Origin: Triops longicaudatus
Taxonomy: Eukaryota; Arthropoda; Branchiopoda; Notostraca; Triopsidae
NCBI GenBank assembly: GCA_022885665.1
Contig: JAGQDJ010000001.1
Coordinates: forward strand, 486,229 to 550,228
Length of the DNA stretch: 64,000 bases
Reading direction: 5' to 3'
The notes under the pieces were generated by a model that made no database searches, was not told where the DNA came from, and saw nothing but the letters and a program-made list of their open reading frames with translations. Below are positions 24,451 through 37,252 of the stretch, in pieces. Numbering within the stretch: position 1 is the stretch's first letter; the number at the start of each line of letters is the position of its first letter. The translations under genes were made by a program, and so were the position numbers.

Positions 24451-27400
24451 TCAGTGAGTTTTTATAGTTAGACCCCCTGTACTTGGCAAGTTAATCCTGA
24501 CAAAAAAAGGCCACAAACCTCGTATATGGAAGGCCAGACTTGAGGGAAAAAATTCTTGTGGGACAGAAAAAGAAAGAAGTAGGTTAGCATGGGTTCCCAT
24601 GAATGAAGACGAGGAAGAACGGTTTCTCTAAATGCAAGTTATTATAAGAATTACTCTTTAATTCATTTTCAGTATAGTTAGTTACTCTTTGCTTTCACTT
24701 GTTTTCCCATGGAAGCCTTCCTTTAAATTCCGTGAGGCGAATTGAAAAAAAAAAATAATAATAACGGATTTTTCCAGCTTTTTCTGGGAAATACGGTGTT
24801 AGATTTCATAATGAATTCCTAGACCCAACGCTTTCTCCTCTGCTGTGTTTGCCTTTTTGTCTACTGACGATTGCTTCACACGTTCTGCTTTCTGTTACCG
24901 GCTCCAGTTTCTGTAACCCTCTTTCCGACGTCGACCCATCTTTTTTCTCTTTTCCGTGTTTCATTTTTGGGACGTAAGGACGTCAGACCTGACTGTGTGG
25001 CTTACATTATTAGAACGTGCGATGTGGTTATTTCTTGTTGTTTTCTTGGTTCTGTCCGATAAGTGCGAGAAGGGGAGAGGTATCAGATGGTGCAAAGTCT
25101 TCTTTCCCCACCTGTTTCTACCTGGACAGTAGATGCCTTAAAGTAGCTGTGGGCGCTCTTTTCTGGGAGTTGGGCGGGCGTTCTGTACTAAGCCGTTGTC
25201 TATTAAGTTCCCCTGGTTAGGAAAAGCTAACCAGGAAGTCAAAGGGCCATTGCCATCCACGTCGAGCACCTCTCCACAACACACTCAAACGTTGTTGAGA
25301 GTACGGTGCGAGACCATTGACAACACTGCATGGCACGAAGCAGCTTCTAAGCTTACCTGTTATAAATTCTTTTTAATTTATTTCCTAATTTATTTTTCCT
25401 TACCGAAGTGGAACCGTTATCTTGGTGTACAGTGCTACTTATCTCGCATTTTCTGGATTTTTGTGTGCGAAACGTTCGTTTACATACACGCAGAAATACT
25501 GATTTCGACATCAGAGGACTTTATAACTTCTCGCATTGGTAAGTGTTGTCCTTTCTCTCTATGGGTATTTGTGTAGAGGGTGAAAATGATCGTTACCTTA
25601 TCAAACGGATAAGCTGAACAGAACTTGAACAAAAAGTCTGTCCTAAAGAAGGCCCGTTATTTGTTAGTGATATGCGCTACGCTTCTTTGCGTAACTGCCG
25701 CGTATCCCCGCGCTGGTTTGCCTAGCATGGCTGGGCCTGGGGAAACGAGAATAGGGAAGTTGGTGACCTCAACGCGTAACCACACGGCTAGGACCCGTTA
25801 GAGAAATACAAAGTACAGGTAAAATTCCACTCGGTGCCAAAACTACGATCAGGCCTCTCTATTTTCACGAGCGTGGGCTTTCGCAGGTGTTGTGAAATGT
25901 ACGAAGTATCCTTTGTGAAGGGCGCAGGTGAGGGCGGTACCAAGGCTTTCTCGATGTGTTCTTTTCATAGGGGGTTAATCGTCCGAAACGGGTTCTTACA
26001 ACCTCCCTTCCCCATACCGTTTAAACGCGATCTCTGACCTACTCCCCATACTTGGCCTTTGATTGACCTTCAGAACCTTTCTGAGAATACCTTTTTTAAC
26101 GACCCAGTTTAGAACGAAAGACGGCGTTTTAATCGTTAGGAATAAAACCCAACAAGGTTCCGTTAGGTGCTGCTGTTGCTCATTCTAAAAACAAAACCCC
26201 CATCGGGTCAGTGTCCCGCATCCACGTCCTTGACCTCCGTTCCGACAGATTTTTAGCCGAGTTAAAGGTTAGTACTTTTTTTACCGTCGATTTGGCGAGA
26301 AAGTCGGAAATGGATCGAGCTTTCTCCTGAGGAAAGGGGAGCTTTGATTTCACAAATCTGCGTCTTCATTGCCTTGGGGAGAGGAGTGTATGGGTTCATA
26401 TCTGTGTTTGGTGCCTTATCACATTACGACATTAGTCTTCTCGCGTACTGCGATAGGAGACTAAAAAAGTTTGGTCGTACAAAAGATAAGGCGATAAGTG
26501 TTAGCCAGTGCTAGTGGACTATTTGGTAGATTCGGTTAGTTTTGATATTTGCAGAGTCATTCGAGCTGGAAATTTTTGGATAAATGCTCTGTATCTGTTG
26601 GTCTTGTCGTAAGTTCTTCTGAAATCTGCAAACGTGAAACTGTTTCGGGGTCAGTGTTGGCCAGGTGAATGGCCCTTAACGTATACACACATCAAGCCAC
26701 TGAGGAGAAAAAATCCCATTCAGAGAAACAGGTTTCGATTGCGTGTGCCTTCTTTTCTTTCGCCAACGTCGCGTTCCTCGTCTTCTTCACTCTTTGACCT
26801 ACTTGCTTCGAAAACGTCTTCCAAAACCCCAAACCATAGCCTCGTTTACATGCTGTGCCGGCTATAAATGAAGTTTTCCAGGTCGATCTTCAAAGTTGGT
26901 AGTAAGGACTAACCACAATGTAGGCCGAATAGTTTTGTTCATTTGCCACCTGTTCTGGTACGATGTTAATGGCTTTCTCCTTCTGTGTTAATGCTTCGCT
27001 TTGCTCTCTTCCAAATTCGTACTGACCGGCTTCTTTATTGCCCTTTTTTACTGTTTTATTAATTCAGTGTCTAAAAGCTTGATTTCTTATTGTTTAGTCA
27101 TAAGAGAGGTCACGTCCCCCGTTGACATTCAGTAGAAAAAAATACACTTCAGTATCGAAACCTATAGTAAAGTGTGCAGGGGAGATTAATCTATAGGCTA
27201 TATATTAGATGCCACTTCAGATAACGTACTAGCATTCTTATCGCTATGATTGCATCACGATTGCTTACGCTTACATAACGTTGTGGCAAGGTCTGTATAG
27301 TTACTCAAGCCTTGAATACTCTAATGCTACAAAATAGTGAATCAGTGGATCAAACGATTTCTGATTATAGTATTAAAAATCAAGAGCTTTTGTATCGCGC

Positions 27401-28762
27401 ATGTCTATGAGCAATAATAACCCAATACTGTTAAGTTTCCTGTGGCCCTTGAATTTCGACAATTCTCGAAATATTCAAAACGAGAATATAAATGCCATAT
27501 TGTATGCAGAAACGCAAACTGGGTGGAGAACTTCCTGTTTCATTTTACACGTTTTCTGTTCTCGAGGATGTGTTGAACGAGGCGTGTCTCATGGAGGATC
27601 TACAAAAAATGCTTCCGAAAAGCGAAAGTTTGTCTTATCCGCAATCAAGTACGTTCTCGTCGGTGCAGATCCTGTGCTTATTATTCCGCCAACAAAGCAC
27701 ATTCGGTACTTGGTTTCCGAACTTTTCGCCGGTTATGTCAGTCGAACCCAAGAATGTAGGCTTTGGTGTCAGGTCAAGGCATCCCATAAGCCGCAGGGTA
27801 GGCCGTACCTGAGTTCGTTTCCTTGCTGCCATAACCAAGAAAAACGATTATGGCATCTTAAAGATAGACGAGTAGGAAGAAACAGCGAAAAAAAAAATAA
27901 TAAGTTCGTTGTCCGCTTCTTGGCAGGAGATCTTGGACCTTTGGTCATAGATATGGTGGTGAGGGATCTGGAATGCCCCACGTAAGAAGATCCGATGTTT
28001 CGGTGTTCGTAGTTCTTGAATTGTGTTCTTTTTAGCCAGTTTTTTCGCAGGTCGAATTTCGCAGGGCGTATATGGGACGCTTGAGTAACTTAGATTTCCG
28101 TCATGTTTCTATCGTGCTAACAAACATTCCTTAATGGCGTGAAAAATGTGAGTGTCGTCTAGAGCGAAAAGAAAAGGAAAGAACTTTTTATGGTCACTTT
28201 TGACGTCCTCGTTTCCTTGTTCTTTAAAAAAAGGTCTTCTAATAACGGCAGTGGAAAATAGTGCCGAGTTGAGCATTAATATGGAAATAAGAAGAGGAAC
28301 TGGGTTGGGCGTAGGTAAAGGTAAAAGCCAAGGTCTTGTTGTCCCGCGACCTAACGGTGCTTTATCGCCGCTAGCAGGGGGCCAAAACTCGTCTTCCAGC
28401 TTTGGCCGTGCTAGTGTGGAATTACTGTTACAAGAAGTTGCAGGAAAAAAGGAGGAGGCGGAGGCCTGAGTTGGGCTGGTTGCATTCCTATACCTCGTCT
28501 TATTCTAGTGCTCTCCATTTCTTGGCCACCAGTACCGTACTCAATACCAAACCCGTCTCTCCTTGAACTTGAATTTGGCTCCGTTTACCTTAGTGTCAAG
28601 GTTAGCTTGTTCTTAGTATGTGCTCCGCCGTAACATTCTTTATAGTATTGTGTGTTCACCAGTGAGCCATTTGTGTCCAGACAGTTCATTTGTTTCCATC
28701 TTATCTTGCAGATCCGGAACACCATGAGCAGTGTCAACCGACAGCAACCAAGGAACAATCAA

Positions 28763-28781
28763 TGACTCAATAGTCACGTGA
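28763..28781 (+). promoter_or_regulatory. Candidate ABCA promoter elements: AP-1 site and E-box
   Basis: TGACTCA at 28763-28769 is a consensus AP-1 site and TCACGTGA at 28774-28781 (extended GTCACGTGAT) is a palindromic E-box close to the CLEAR consensus. Both lie within 20 bp of each other, about 170-190 bp upstream of the ABCA ATG. Regulation by bHLH-zip factors would be plausible for a lipid transporter, but this is inference. Confidence 0.35.
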
Positions 28782-28951
28782 TGGGATATAACCGTTAGTG
28801 TGCACTCACCTACTTTCGTTGAGAAAAAACTGCGGTTGGTTTTCGCGCGAGTTTTCCTTGTGCAGTTTTGTCGTGTAATAACAAACCACAGAACTTTTTA
28901 CACCAAGAGACTGTTTTCAAAAGACAGTAGCCTAACGTCCAACAGGTGTCA

Positions 28952-31900
28952 ATGAAGCGACCGAGTGGACTTGACAGCAAAGTAGAACCTAGCAAACATG
29001 GTCGGTGTGAGCCGATTTTTGTGAATCAGTCTGGTTCGCGGTTAAGTATGGGCCTATCGACGAACGCAAGCGGGATTCCGGCAGCTCCCGCGGCTGGTGC
29101 GAGCAAACTCGGCTTGCTGCTATGGAAAAATTGGGTTGTGCAAAAGCGACACAAGATCCAAACCTGTACAGAGATTGTGTTACCTGTCTTTTTCGCCTCA
29201 TTACTCGTGGTTATTCGTGATTTGGCCCCTGCCGAATTTTATGCCAACTCTACCGTGTACCCTGACTACTCCATCGCGAACCTGCCGTACATTCCCAAGT
29301 AAGTTTGTTGTTTATAATTTTTCGTAACTGTACCGGTTGATTGATGTGCGTGATCACTATAGGACGTCTATATTCAACATCCCCTTGCCTAAAGTCGGGG
29401 CCAAGTTTGAGACTCCCGACATTTCGCAATACGCCTCCTTAGCGGCTACGTTACCCACGGCGTTACCGTTTGAGTTATTTCCCAGTCGTTGGCCTTTAGC
29501 ATGGGCTCCCAACAATACTGCCGTTCAACAAGTCATGGACAAATTGGCTAAGCGCATTCACGTCAAAACTGAAGGTGGTGTTTGGACTTATAGCTTTGCC
29601 AGACTTTTTCTTCTAATATCCGGCTTATATTGTTAGGACATGGTTTTGCTAACGAAGAAGATATGGTTGACAATATTATGGCCAATTATAACCAAGCGTT
29701 CAATTCCAGTTCCATCGACTACTTAGGTGGAATTGTTTTCACTGGCAAATTCTTGGAAAATGGCACCCGATTTGGGCCAGACATCCAGGTAAGCAGCACA
29801 CCGCATGCTTTCTTCGAGAATCAACGAGAGAAAATACGGAAAGGAAAGAGAAAACACTAAACGTCTGCTTTCATCTCTGTAGTTTAAAATCCGGCTAAAG
29901 GGAAGTCCCCGACTGGACAATCCTGACCGTAGCCCGTGGTCCCCGGTTGAGACGTGGATGACCGACTTTCAGTTCCCCGTTTTCCAACTACCTGGACCTC
30001 GCTACAAGAATAAAACCGAAGGAGGAAACCCAGGTAAGAAAAAGGAAGAGATGCCAAAGAAGAGGGGAAAACAATAATGAAGAGTAGTAGTGGACATTGG
30101 CCAGCTTTCAAGAACAGGTATTAAAGCGAAATGTGCATTCGATGTAGGTTACTATCGCGAAGGATTCTTGACGCTTCAGCATGGAATCAGCCGTGTCCTA
30201 ACGGAAACCCTTTCCGGGCGAGACCTAAGCAACATTGATGTCTATATGTGTCGTTACCCCTATCCACCTTACGCCGATGACAAATTTTTGGTGGCTTTGC
30301 AAGGATGGCTTCCCCTTATCATCATGCTCAGCTTTATTTACCCGGCGTTGAACATTGTCAAAAGCGTGGTTCATGAAAAAGAAAAACGTCTAAAGGTAAG
30401 ATATTCCGTTACGCGTAGTACCACCAAAAGAACCAAATCAAAAGGAGATATAACGCGATAGGCGTAAGCCACAGATTGACGTTGCTTTTTGGAAGGCTCT
30501 TTATTTCTCCAAATATCTGTTCCGTTATGTTCTGCGTACGGGTACTAGGCACTCGTACTATGTGACCTTGTGACGTAATCTCCTGAATGGGCGAGGATTA
30601 CAATACTCAAGGCTAAGCAAGGCAAAAAGGGGAAAGAAAACTGGGTCAAGATGTTGTATGGGTGATGATAATGAGGAGTAGAATGACCAAGACCTTATAT
30701 AAAAATATCTATTTGTTATGGTACACGTTCGAGGAATACTTGTAACTATGCCTTACCGTAACTATTCGCCTTCTTAATAGGAATCCATGAAAATGATGGG
30801 ATTGCCCAACTGGCTCCATTGGACTGCTTGGTTCATCAAGTCTTTCCTGTTCCTTGTGGTGACCATCTTCTTTATTACCGTCCTCCTGAAAGTTCGCTGG
30901 TATGGCGAAGGGAGCTTGGCAGTTTTGGAAAAATCGGACGGAACTTTGTTTTTCGTCTTCCTGCTTGTTTTTACCATCACGAGCATCAGTTTCTGCTTCC
31001 TTATGACTGTCTTTTTTTCCAAAGGTACGTTAACCTGTTCATGGCATCCATGGTATCTCAGCTGTAATGTGAATGTTAATTTTTGTTTTCCTGTTTGCAG
31101 CTAATTCTGCAGCCACTGGAGCAGGCATCATTTGGTTTGTGTCTTACTGCCCTTACTTTTTCCTCCAAATCCGATATGCTAGCCTGACCCATAGCACTAA
31201 GATCTTGAGCTGTTTATTGTCCAACACTGCCATGGCGTTTGCCTCTCAATTGATCACCATGTTCGAAGGAGCGAGTAAGTTTTCTTTTTTTCCAAGCTTT
31301 GTGTTTGCTGTCAGCGTAGCTGTAAGTCGCATTTAAACTTAACTCCGTTTTGTTTTGCTGAAAAAAAGGTGCTGGAGTACAATGGGACAATTTATGGAAG
31401 GGCATTTCGCCTGACGACGACTTCTGCTTTGGCGAAGTGCTTGTCATTCTGGTCATTGATGCCGTTATTTACCTCTTCTTGGCTCTGTACATCGAAGCGG
31501 TGTTCCCTGGCGAGTTTGGTATCCCCAAACCGTGGTACTTCCCTTTAACAGTAAGTTTTGTCAATGGTATTTTATGGCCCATAATTCTAATTTGCCATTT
31601 CCGCGGCATTTTTCTTTTTACAGAAAAATTATTGGTGTGGCAGCAGTTATGACTCACGGCTGAATGCTTCCATGATGGCCGGCAAACCTTCCTCGTCCGA
31701 GTTCTTTGAAGAGGAACCTGTCGGCTTGCCAACTGGCATTCAAATCAAGGGTTTGACCAAAGTAAAAACTTGAGTTCCCTCATTATGGATTTGATATTCG
31801 TTGTGGTCTTTGGATTTGATATTCGTTGTGGTCTTTGGATTTGATATTCATTCTGGTCTTTGCTTTCTCTCCAGGCATACAAGAGTAAAGGACGCTTGGC

Positions 31901-34900
31901 TGTCAATAATCTTTACATGAACGTCTACGAGAATCAAATCACCGCTTTATTGGGTCATAACGGAGCTGGTAAAACGACCACCATGGGCATGTTGACAGGT
32001 ATGCATGTACTTATTTTAGAGAGAGCATAAAATTTATTTTCTTTCCTGTAATTCTCAGGCCTGTTCCCACCCTCTGCTGGTACCGCGTTGGTGAATGGCT
32101 ACGATATTTGCCAAGACATTCAGGGTGTACGAAGCAGTTTGGGCCTTTGCCCTCAGCACGACGTCCTTTTTGACGAACTTACAGTTGAAGAACACCTCGA
32201 GTTTTTCTGCAAGGTACTGAACCATTTGAAAATGTTTATAGTTTGCTAAATTACATTGATTTTTTTCCAGTTGAAAGGCTTTTCTGCCAACCGCGTCAAA
32301 GCCGAAAGCGACCGTATGATCAAAGCCTTGGAGCTAGAGCATAAACGACACGCTATGTCTTGTACTTTATCGGGAGGCATGAAACGTAAACTCTCAGTCG
32401 GCATTGCGTTGTGCGGTGACTCGAAAGTCGTCATGTTGGATGAACCCACCTCTGGAATGGACCCTTCAGCACGACGATCCACTTGGGACTTGTTACAGGT
32501 AAACTACTTCGACTATTGTCTGGCACGATGAAAAGTTCTAGTGTTAAATGAGAGTTTTCCTTATAGACTGAAAAGGCCGGGAGAACCATTTTGCTTACGA
32601 CACACTTTATGGAAGAAGCCGACTTATTGGGTGATCGCATCGCGATCATGGCTTCAGGTCAAATTCAGTGCTGTGGCTCTTCCTTGTTCCTGAAGAAGAA
32701 ATACGGGGCTGGTTACCATCTGGTCATTGTCAAGGATGTGAGCTGTGACGTCAGCCGCGTCACTCAGGTCATCAGGAAATACATTCCTGAAGCCGTAGTG
32801 GACCAGAATGTGGGCGCGGAATTGTCCTACGTTCTTTCCAGCGATCGCTCGCACGTTTTTGAACAACTATTCCTGGAACTTGAAAACAGAAGAGAAGAAT
32901 TGGGTATTTCCAGTTATGGTGCCTCGGTCACAACGATGGAGGAAGTTTTCATTCGGTATGTAAAGAAACAAAAAACACATACAAAAAAATAAATAAATAA
33001 ATAAAAAAACACGATGCGAAAAATCAGTACCATAAAACTAATAAAAATGTAATATTTAGAGTGGGAGAAAAAGCCGCCGAAGCGGAAGTCGAAGTCATGT
33101 CTGACGACGGACAACCTGGTCAACGTTCTCGCTTGTCTATCACCAAAGCGTTTTCTCGACACCAGTCTCCCGATTCGGAAACACATCGTGCTTCTCTGGT
33201 TGGAGGTACGTATCCTGCCCTGAAAATAGAGTTTATTTTGCAAAATTGGACAGTTACTTAATGAGACGCTTTGCTTTTCCAGAATCTTCCCTACCCAGCG
33301 AGGTTTCATCCAGTTTTTATAAGACCAGTCACTCTTATTCCGTTCAGATGCTTGTTGAAACGTACCGCAAGAAAGGCTTTGCCTTGTTCTTACAACAGTT
33401 TTGGGCTATGTTGGTCAAGAAATGTGTTTTCATCTTCCGTAACTGGCTCCTGTTCTTTGCTCAAATCATCATTCCCGTGTTCTTTTTGATCATCTGCCTT
33501 ATCGTGGTACAAACTCTACCGGGAGTGGAAGATTCGCGCCCATTGCAGCCTAACTTGGATGTAAGTTTTCGTAATGATCTTTAAGATCTTCATAACTGAG
33601 GATTTGTTTTCTTTTTTTCTAGCAATATATGGGAACCGTGACGTCTATCGAAGTCGCAGCTAATGATTCTTTGGCTTACGATATCGCAGCTTCTTATGCG
33701 CAGCTTTTTAACGGCTCAGCGGCTAACAAGATCGACTTCGTCGACGAAGGGGAAACCATGACCGATTATTACGTGGAAAAGGCCGCTGAAGACTTGCCCG
33801 GTGTTAGCATGCACTACATCGCTGGCTTAACCCTCTTACCAGGAAAAGAGCACGGTCACCTGAAAGCCATTTCGTGGTTCAACAACCAACCATTCCACGC
33901 ACCACCCGTGACCCTTAGCTTGCTCCACAACGCACTATTACAACTCTACACAGGCAGTGAAGACTACACCATCACAGTGACGAACCACCCCCTCCCGTAC
34001 GATGATTTCAGCAAACTCAATCATGACACTTCCAGCAACAGTTTGGGCTTCCAAGTTGGCTTCAATATCTCATTCGGCATGGCATTTTTGGCGGCCAGCT
34101 TCCTCTTGTTCTTGGTGAAAGAACGTGTGACCAAAGCTAAGCACCTGCAGTACGTCAGCGGTGTGCACGTGCTCACATTTTGGTTGGCTAACCTCGCCTG
34201 GGACTTTGTTAACTTCCTCATTCCGTGCTTCGGTATCCTCCTCACTTTTATCGCCTTCCAAGAAGATGGCTACGTGACCGCAGCACAACAGGGACGCATG
34301 CTTCTCCTCTTCGTTGTCTTCGGATGGGCCATGCTCCCACTTATGTACTTGTTTTCCTTCGTTTTCTCCATCCCGGCTTCTGGATTTACCCGTATTACCA
34401 TGTTCAACATTTTCACTGGTACGTTTCAGGATTTTTCTTTTTGTATCACGTTGTTCGGCTACTCATTAGTAAACATTCTTATTTTAACAGGAATGGCCAC
34501 GTTAATCACGGTAGTGATCCTTCAGATTCCCGAGCTTGACTTGGTGAACGTTTCCGAAATTTTGGACTGGGTTTTCCTCGTGTTGCCCAACTACAGTCTC
34601 GGAATGGGTTTCAACAACCTGTATACCAACGTCAAAGCTGTTGAGTACTGTACCAACGTATGGATCCAAATGGCGTGCGAGTCTGGCATTAAACCCAATC
34701 CCTGTTGCAAAAGTAAATCGACTTTTCGGATTTAATAAAGCAGAGCCTTATTTTGTTTTATCTTGGAATTTACAGACACGGGCAAGTGCGGTTCGTCGCC
34801 ATGTGTTCAGTATAATGAGAACTTGCTGGGATGGGACGGTCTAGGTATTGGCCGTATGCTCGTCTTCTTAGCTGTGGATGGTTGCATCTTTTTCTTCATA

Positions 34901-36568
34901 CTCTTCTTGGTGGAGCTGAAAGTTTGCGAGAAAATCAAGTACTTCTTAATGCGTGCTTACAGCGAACCGCCTGCTGCCTTGCAAGACGAACGCATTGACG
35001 CCGAAAACGGAGAAGTTGTCGTAGCTGAAGACAGTGATGTAGCCAAGGAAAGGGATCTCATCCTTGGCACTCCTCTTTCGACCCTCTTGAACAGCAACAA
35101 CCTTGTGATTAGGTAAAGGAGGAGATATATTGCGTAGACCTGAGAATTTATCCGTTGTTTTATAGGGAGTTGAGCAAGTACTACGATGGAAGCTTCTTGG
35201 CCGTGAACCGGCTGTGTTTGGGAGTAAGGAGAGGCGAATGTTTTGGCTTGTTGGGAGTCAATGGAGCAGGCAAAACGACCACGTTCAAGATGTTAACTGG
35301 AGATGCTTTGGTCTCTTCAGGCGACGCATTTTTGGATGGTTACAGCATTCGGGGAAGCATCAAAGAAGTTCAGCGACGACTGGGTTATTGTCCCCAATTT
35401 GATGCTACCATTGAGGAAATGACTGGACGGGAAACGCTTCGCATGTTTGCCAGGTTACGTGGAGTGGATGAGGGACGCATTGAAGCTTTGATAGAAGATT
35501 TGACTGACAAGTTCTTGCTGAGAGAACACATCCACAAACAAGTTAAAGACTTAAGGTATGCATTTCCCTTCTTTTTCTTTTCAAGTGGTTTCCTTCGTTC
35601 CGCTGTCATGGTTATTCATTTTTTGTTTCTTTTATGGCAGTGGTGGTAATAAAAGGAAGCTGAGCACAGCAGTCGCGTTGGTAGGTGACCCTCCGATTGT
35701 GTTTTTGGATGAACCAACTACTGGAATGGACCCCGTGGCTCGACGACAGTTATGGGATACGATCGCAAAAGTGCGAGACAACGGCCAAGCCATCGTACTT
35801 ACCTCGCACAGCATGGAAGAATGCGAAGCGCTTTGCACTCGACTGGCCATCATGGTCAATGGCCAGTTCAAGTGCTTAGGCTCGCCCCAACACTTGAAAA
35901 ATAAGTTCGGCCAGGGCTACACCGTTATCGCCAAAGTGCGAAGCAGCCCTTCCGAAATCCGGGAAGAACCTTTAAGCATGGCGCCAGTAGCAGAACTCAA
36001 GTCAGGTGCAGGTGAAGTGCGTTTGCGCTCGGGCAGTCAAAGGTCAACGGGTCAAGCCGTTGTCACCACCGTGACGCCCACTCCCACCCCCGACATGGGA
36101 CCCCTTATGGATTACATCCAGACCAACTTCCCTGGTAAGGACAACACGTTTGTGTCATTTCTTTGGTCTTTTATGAAATTTATTCACTTGAGAAACGTAA
36201 CTTATCTTCATTTACCCTTCAATAGGCTGCCAGTTGAAGGATTACCATCAAGGGCTTGTACACTACCACGTGCCGGACCGAGGTTTGTCTTGGGCACGTG
36301 TGTTTGGCGTCATGGAAAGCGCCAAAGCACGTTTCCAAATAGAAGATTATTCTGTAGGACAAACCACACTAGAACAAGTAATGACTGAATTGTGATTCTG
36401 ATTACTTTTAATACTAATCCTGGGATATTTTATTAGGTGTTTTTAAATTTTGCCAAGTCGCAAATGAGCGACGAAGTCCCGACCAAGAGAAGATGGGCGT
36501 TGTGTCGCTCTCGTCGAGCTTGCACTGCCTTGGCGCCTAGTTGCATGTGCGAATGCGTGGTAGACTGA
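28952..36568 (+). CDS. Full-length ABC transporter, subfamily A (ABCA3-like lipid exporter)
   Basis: 22 coding exons, all GT-AG: 28952-29298, 29363-29574, 29637-29788, 29883-30033, 30148-30395, 30781-31024, 31101-31274, 31369-31550, 31624-31761, 31875-31998, 32059-32213, 32271-32498, 32567-32955, 33060-33205, 33283-33560, 33623-34418, 34491-34712, 34776-35112, 35166-35555, 35641-36134, 36226-36377, 36437-36568; 5691 nt, 1896 aa. Order: first membrane helix (about 74-90), large extracellular loop, helix cluster, NBD1 (Walker A GHNGAGKTT 643-651, signature LSGGM 742, Walker B LDEPTSG with D766-E767, switch His 798), regulatory linker, second helix, loop and helix cluster, NBD2 (Walker A GVNGAGKT 1538-1545, signature LSGGN 1637, D1661-E1662, His 1694) and the family-typical VFLNFAK near the C terminus. 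Both ATPase sites appear intact. ABCA proteins move lipids across membranes; substrate and organelle cannot be read here. Start: first ATG after an in-frame stop at 28928; CAACAG just before it could be a 5'UTR acceptor. Confidence 0.96.
31787..31861 (+). repeat. Three tandem copies of a 25-bp unit in an ABCA intron
   Basis: Copies at 31787-31811, 31812-31836 and 31837-31861. The first two are identical and the third differs at two positions. They lie within the 113-bp intron 31762-31874 and make up two thirds of it, ending just before the acceptor pyrimidine tract, so expansion would change intron length directly. Confidence 0.85.
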
Positions 36569-37252
36569 AGTTTTCATCAAACTGTTGTTTTAATTGACAA
36601 AGAAAGGCGACAGTGCAGTGCCAATCGTTCCTTTGCCCCAAAAGGGGACGGGACGATTTATATGTGACTTTGATAATTAAAGTAGACTTACGTGTGGTCT
36701 GGTCCGTTCTTTCTGGTTTCACCGGCAAAGAGGGAGGGAGAAACGGGCGATGTAATTTAATTATTTTTTTGTCCTTTGCATTGGCAGGAACCAAATGAAG
36801 GAAAGAATTGTTGGGGCTGTGCCCTAAGCTAAACCATGATAATTTATGCCCCTTTTTTGTTTGTTGGCCTTATTCATTATCTTCTGACGTGATTGTAATC
36901 TAATCTGGACGTTGTTAATTTTTAAGTTATTTGGTTTTTAAATTATTTAACTGGCCCCGCCTCCTCCTTTGCCTGATGTAGTGTAGAGGGAAAGACGATA
37001 GCGAGCTAGCTTTAATTTATTATGCTCAATGGACGTAAAAGAGGAAGACTGTCGAAGGAAAGATGCCCTTTGTTGGTATTGTAACATAATATTATACGAC
37101 TGTTTGTAGCGCAGTAGCAACGACATGGCATGTGATGTTGAAATCCATGAAATGTCTACTTTTGTATTCTAATGTGTGTTATCGTTTTACCAAGGGACCA
37201 AAACGTTCGCACAGACAAATTACAAAGATTCCAGACGTAAAAAAAAAAATTG
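36569..37252. other. Convergent 3' intergenic region between ABCA and DPH7
   Basis: The 684-bp spacer separates two genes that point at each other. Weak candidate poly(A) signals are ATTAAA at 36676-36681 for ABCA (+) and AATAAA on the minus strand at 37022-37017 for DPH7. No coding sequence was recognised. Confidence 0.5.
36676..36681 (+). terminator. Candidate poly(A) signal of the ABCA gene (ATTAAA)
   Basis: The variant hexamer ATTAAA lies 108 nt after the ABCA stop. I saw no perfect AATAAA on the + strand in this spacer. Confidence 0.3.

Larger units (their letters stand above)
24388..28951. other. Region without a recognised gene between the cyclase and ABCA genes
   Basis: No coding sequence with family resemblance or coherent splice signals was found. 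One open frame starting with a true ATG at 27401 runs 194 codons, but its composition and lack of any known motif or neighbouring exons make it doubtful. A 105-codon frame at 28152-28469 is rich in Gly, Ser, Lys and Glu and is probably chance. The rightmost 200 bp carry candidate promoter sites of the ABCA gene. Confidence 0.5.

Noticed and set aside
27401..27985. 194-codon + strand open frame starting with a true ATG
   Set aside because: It is the longest non-assigned frame, but no motif, signal peptide, repeat or splice context supports it. A second frame is open over about half of its length, and a chance frame of this length is only mildly improbable in 64 kb.
28152..28469. 105-codon + strand frame upstream of ABCA as a possible first coding exon
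   Set aside because: There is no good donor near its end and no frame-compatible link to the ABCA first exon, which already has a sensible start.
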